Below, piece after piece: positions 33,236 to 35,848 of a stretch of DNA of 35,848 nucleotides. The translations under genes were made by a program, and so were the position numbers. This DNA is from Bacteroides fragilis. GTDB taxonomy: Bacteria; Bacillota; Clostridia; Lachnospirales; Lachnospiraceae. The stretch lies in assembly GCA_023664485.1 (NCBI GenBank), contig JAMPFK010000022.1, positions 1 through 35,848 on the forward strand. Reading direction: 5' to 3'. Position 1 is the stretch's first letter. Each line of letters starts with the position of its first letter. The notes beneath the pieces were generated by a model that was not told the origin of the DNA, ran no database searches, and saw only the letters and a list, made by a program, of their open reading frames with translations.

Positions 33236-33565
33236 ATGGCTAAGATAATACAGACGGCAGGAAAGGAAGCGCTGGGAGCTTTTGCACCCGGCTGCCGTAA
33301 TAACTGGCATATCCATCATGCGGATCAGGGCGGCGGGCAGATTTTGCTCTGTGTGGCCGGACGGGGATACTATCAGGAGTGGGGAAAGGATGCTGTGGAA
33401 ATGAAGCCGGGGGATTGTATCAACATTCCTGCGGGCGTGAAGCACTGGCATGGGGCCGCGCCGGATAGCTGGTTCTCGCATATCGCTATTGAGGTGCCGG
33501 GTGAAAACAGTTCTAATGAATGGCTGGAGCCGGTAGAGGCTTCACAATATGAAAAGTTGAAATAG
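33236..33565 (+). CDS. Cupin protein, apparent internal-deletion derivative of a decarboxylase-cupin fusion
   Basis: A 109-residue ORF with GAGGAGG before the ATG. Residues 18-109 are a single cupin: GCRNNWHIHHADQGGGQILLCVAGRGYYQEWG with metal-binding histidines, and PGDCINIPAGVKHWHGAAPDSWFSHIAIE with further histidines. The first 17 residues (MAKIIQTAGKEALGAFA) instead look like the start of a carboxymuconolactone decarboxylase domain. Larger relatives, as I recall them, carry this N-terminus, then the decarboxylase domain, then this same cupin. An in-frame deletion of roughly 130 residues fits. The cupin might still fold and bind metal. It lies in the LysR locus behind the hydrolase terminator. 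Confidence 0.82.
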   Translation: MAKIIQTAGKEALGAFAPGCRNNWHIHHADQGGGQILLCVAGRGYYQEWGKDAVEMKPGDCINIPAGVKHWHGAAPDSWFSHIAIEVPGENSSNEWLEPVEASQYEKLK

Positions 33566-33567
33566 GG

Positions 33568-33657
33568 ATGGCAGTGGTCTTATGGAAGAATGAGAGGTCG
33601 CTGGAAAACCTTGGGCTGGAGTATATTGACCTTTGTGTATTTCATGGAATAACTTGA
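33568..33657 (+). pseudogene. Scrap of an aldo/keto reductase
   Basis: A 29-codon frame beginning three bases after the cupin stop. The part ERSLENLGLEYIDLCVFH matches the aldo/keto reductase segment usually read as SL..LGLDYIDLY.IH. Everything before and after it in a normal reductase is missing. Its stop codon lies inside the third copy of the operator-like sequence, so the reductase scrap is joined directly to that sequence. Confidence 0.65.
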
Positions 33658-33661
33658 TATA
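33647..33661 (+). repeat. Partial third copy of the operator-like repeat
   Basis: GAATAACTTGATATA is identical to positions 31819-31833 inside copy 2. The dyad half before it is lost. The TTGATA within it now serves as the -35 box of the fic promoter. Confidence 0.6.
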
Positions 33662-33681
33662 ATTCAAAAAAGTGATATAAT
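33654..33681 (+). promoter_or_regulatory. Strong promoter of the fic gene
   Basis: TTGATA, a 16-bp spacer, and TATAAT with an extended TG (TGATATAAT). The -35 box comes from the LysR-locus repeat. Confidence 0.7.
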
Positions 33682-33747
33682 TTGCAATATAGCATATGGA
33701 TTAGAATGCTTATTGCAAATTGTTTGTTTAAATAGGAGTTATGAGGA

Positions 33748-34911
33748 GTGCGTACAGTAAGCGGAACATTTTATAAAAGTTTTGACGTAGAGCGAAATCG
33801 AAGATATTGGAGCTTTTTGCCGACTGAATTAAATTTGTTAAATATCAGAATTGATCAGGATATTACAGATCTTTTGATACAGGCGCATCGCGCGCTTGGC
33901 ATTTTGGAAGGAATGATAAGATATATTCCAAATGTGGAACATTTTTTAGAAATGATGATTTGTGGTGACGCATATTACTCATGTAGAATTGATAATATTG
34001 CAGTACATTATAGGGATTTACTAATTGGGAACAATAATTTGGCAGAGGCAAAGAGTGCTATAAATTGTTGTAAGGCTTTTCATAGTCTTCCAGATAGATT
34101 TTTTACAAAAAATAATTTATGCGATTTGCAAAATTCTGTTATGGATGGAATTGGGGCAGATGGGGTAGGTATGATTAGGAATAAAGGGTTTTTAATGCGT
34201 CCAAACGTTATTGTCAATACGCAGGAATATAATCCTCCACCTCCAGAAAATATAGATGAATTGTTGCAGGACTTAATAAAGTATATTGCAGTGGATCAGA
34301 GTGTAGATATTTTGGTTAAAACGGCATTAATATACTATCAATTTGAAACAATACATCCCTTTAGCAGTGGGAATGGGCGTGTAGGGAGGTTGCTTCCGGC
34401 TTTATTGCTTATAAAGAAAAGGATTTTATCAAAAGGATGTTTATTAATTTCAGAATATCTTTACAAGTATAATGATGTTTGTTCGGAATTGTTTTTCGGA
34501 GTACAGCATTTTGGAAATTATACAGAATGGATCAAGTTTTTCTTGCAATGTATAATTGATTCATCTAACCAAACTATAAAACGGCTTAATGCAGCAGTTG
34601 AGGAAAGGGATAATATGGAGAAGAAATTGCAACATAGTACTAAGTTTTCAGGAGAATTGTCAAAAATATGTGAGTTTATTGAAAAAACACCAATTTTCAT
34701 GATTAATGACTTAGTGGATGCATTTCAGATTTCTTATAACACTGCATCAAATAGGGTGGATATGCTGGTAAAAATGAATATTATAAAAAAGGAGAAAGAA
34801 CAGCATAGAAACAGAATATTTACAGCACAAAAGTATATTGATATATTTATGGATTTCAATATAGATGGTAAAAATAAATATGACCATTTTGATTTTATAC
34901 GCAAAAAATAA
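33748..34911 (+). CDS. Fic-domain protein (probable AMP-transferase) with C-terminal winged helix
   Basis: A 387-residue Fic protein, a family that mostly transfers AMP from ATP to target proteins. The full core motif HPFSSGNGRVGR is present at 203-214, so the enzyme is predicted active. An N-terminal inhibitory-type motif is visible as S78-CRI-D82-N83; the consensus is (S/T)xxxE(G/N), so the key glutamate is replaced by aspartate. A winged-helix domain (about 305-370, MINDLVDAFQISYNTASNRVDMLVKMNII) closes the protein, as in class II Fic proteins. The GTG start is supported by TAGGAGTT nine bases upstream. The gene is much richer in A+T than the housekeeping block, suggesting transfer. Confidence 0.92.
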   Translation: MRTVSGTFYKSFDVERNRRYWSFLPTELNLLNIRIDQDITDLLIQAHRALGILEGMIRYIPNVEHFLEMMICGDAYYSCRIDNIAVHYRDLLIGNNNLAEAKSAINCCKAFHSLPDRFFTKNNLCDLQNSVMDGIGADGVGMIRNKGFLMRPNVIVNTQEYNPPPPENIDELLQDLIKYIAVDQSVDILVKTALIYYQFETIHPFSSGNGRVGRLLPALLLIKKRILSKGCLLISEYLYKYNDVCSELFFGVQHFGNYTEWIKFFLQCIIDSSNQTIKRLNAAVEERDNMEKKLQHSTKFSGELSKICEFIEKTPIFMINDLVDAFQISYNTASNRVDMLVKMNIIKKEKEQHRNRIFTAQKYIDIFMDFNIDGKNKYDHFDFIRKK

Positions 34912-34991
34912 TGTATGTTTTTCAGGCACTTTTAGAGGATAGTTTTCTTGTAACAATATGTGAGGATGGTTTTAGATGGAGGATAAGGAGT

Positions 34992-35848
34992 ATGGCAGAA
35001 AGTCAGAACACAGAATATAAAGAGTCATGGAGAGATGAATATCTAAAATGGGTGTGCGGCTTTGCTAATGCGCAAGGGGGATGTATCTATATTGGACTTG
35101 ATGATAATGGGAAGGTTGTTGGTGTGGCTGATAGCAAGAAGCTTCTTGAGGATATTCCTAACAAAATTAAGGATACAATGGGGATTATAGCTGACGTAAA
35201 TTGTTTAGATGAGAACGGAAAACAATATATTCAGATTATTGTAAATCCAAGTTCGTATCCGGTCAGCTATCGTGGTGAGTATCATTATAGGAGCGGAAGT
35301 ACCAGGCAGCAGCTTCGCGGTTCGGCATTGACAGAATTTCTTGTCAGAAAGACAGGATATCGTTGGGATGCAGTGCCAATAGATAATGTTTCTGTTGCAG
35401 ATTTAGATATAGAGAGTTTTGATATTTTTCGTCGGGAGGCTGTTCGTACGGAACGAATGACACGTAAAGATTTGGAGTGTACAAATGAAGAATTACTTAA
35501 TAAATTGGGGCTGATTGTTGATGGAAAACTGAAACGGGCGGCAGTTTTGCTTTTTTATCGTAATCCGCAACGCTTTTTTACTGGATGTTATGTGAAAATT
35601 GGGAAGTTTGGTATAGGTTCTGACCTTCAATATCAGGATGTGGTAGAAGGCTCACTTATACTGATTGCAGACAGAGTGGTTGAACTGATTTATTTGAAGT
35701 ATTTAAAGGCGTATATATCCTATGATAAAGAGGTACGTGTGGAGAGATATCCATATGCAAGGGAAGCAGTGAGAGAGGCAGTATACAATGCAGTGATTCA
35801 TTGCAAATGGGAAGATGGTATCCCAATTCAAATTCGAATAGAAGATGA
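34992..35848 (+). CDS. AlbA_2/COG2865-type ATP-binding protein (incomplete at window end)
   Basis: The open frame runs 285 codons to the window edge without a stop. GGAGG (34978-34982) is nine bases before the ATG. Residues about 8-115 form an AlbA_2 (Schlafen-like) domain: TEYKESWRDEYLKWVCGFANAQGGCIYIGLDDNGKVVG. YHYRSGSTRQQL follows. The last residues, REAVREAVYNAVIH, resemble the N-box of GHKL-type ATPases in COG2865 proteins. Such proteins are annotated as putative transcriptional regulators or RecG-like helicases, and some occur in defence islands. It lies 80 bp behind fic, is equally AT-rich, and probably came with it. Confidence 0.88.
   Translation, partial: MAESQNTEYKESWRDEYLKWVCGFANAQGGCIYIGLDDNGKVVGVADSKKLLEDIPNKIKDTMGIIADVNCLDENGKQYIQIIVNPSSYPVSYRGEYHYRSGSTRQQLRGSALTEFLVRKTGYRWDAVPIDNVSVADLDIESFDIFRREAVRTERMTRKDLECTNEELLNKLGLIVDGKLKRAAVLLFYRNPQRFFTGCYVKIGKFGIGSDLQYQDVVEGSLILIADRVVELIYLKYLKAYISYDKEVRVERYPYAREAVREAVYNAVIHCKWEDGIPIQIRIED

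Overview
The window looks like a chromosomal segment from a Clostridia-type Firmicute, most probably Lachnospiraceae. The reasons are strong AGGAGG-type ribosome sites, a SAM-I (S-box) riboswitch in front of metK, the dnaE-pfkA and greA-lysS neighbourhoods, SleB- and M23-type wall hydrolases, a DUF6145-like protein, and Tn4451/Tn1549-like mobile-element remnants. No rRNA, tRNA or CRISPR array was seen.

Region 1 (1-23533) is a dense housekeeping block, nearly all on the plus strand. It opens with a structured repeat, then a coiled-coil membrane protein built on 16 eleven-residue repeats and a flavin reductase. dinB converges on these from the minus strand. Next come an M23/LysM/G5 wall hydrolase, murA, riboswitch-controlled metK, dnaE, pfkA, a SpoU-family RNA methyltransferase, proC, a SleB-type hydrolase, an NfeD/SPFH membrane pair, argF, birA, a DUF6145-like gene, dus, an unknown gene, greA and lysS. 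Consensus-like sigma-A promoters and intrinsic terminators split this block into short transcription units.

Region 2 (about 23534-28060) is a mobile-element graveyard directly behind lysS. A DUF6075-like gene and a frameshifted parA scrap lie on the left. The C-terminus of a large serine recombinase, broken across three frames, lies on the right. I read these as the two ends of an integrative conjugative element that lost its middle. A three-gene transposon (DUF6431-like zinc protein, D,D(35)E transposase, ExeA/TniB-like ATPase) sits between them on the minus strand. Its transposase is broken.

Region 3 (28061-33660) is accessory. An HXXEE-type membrane protein is followed by a TetR regulator, with candidate shared operators. 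A 490-bp non-coding gap holds an orphan extended -10 promoter and a hairpin element. After it comes a LysR-controlled redox/hydrolase locus with two 47-bp copies of a putative operator/promoter and a partial third. Three of its genes appear to be deletion products: an aldo/keto reductase without its N-terminal half, a 29-codon reductase scrap, and a cupin whose first 17 residues look like the start of a carboxymuconolactone decarboxylase.

Region 4 (33661-35848) is visibly AT-rich and looks horizontally acquired. A Fic protein with its own strong promoter is followed by an AlbA_2/ATPase (COG2865-like) protein that runs off the window. The best candidates for something undescribed are the LysR locus with its repeated operators and scars, the Fic-AlbA_2 pair, the structured repeat at the left edge and the argF leader.
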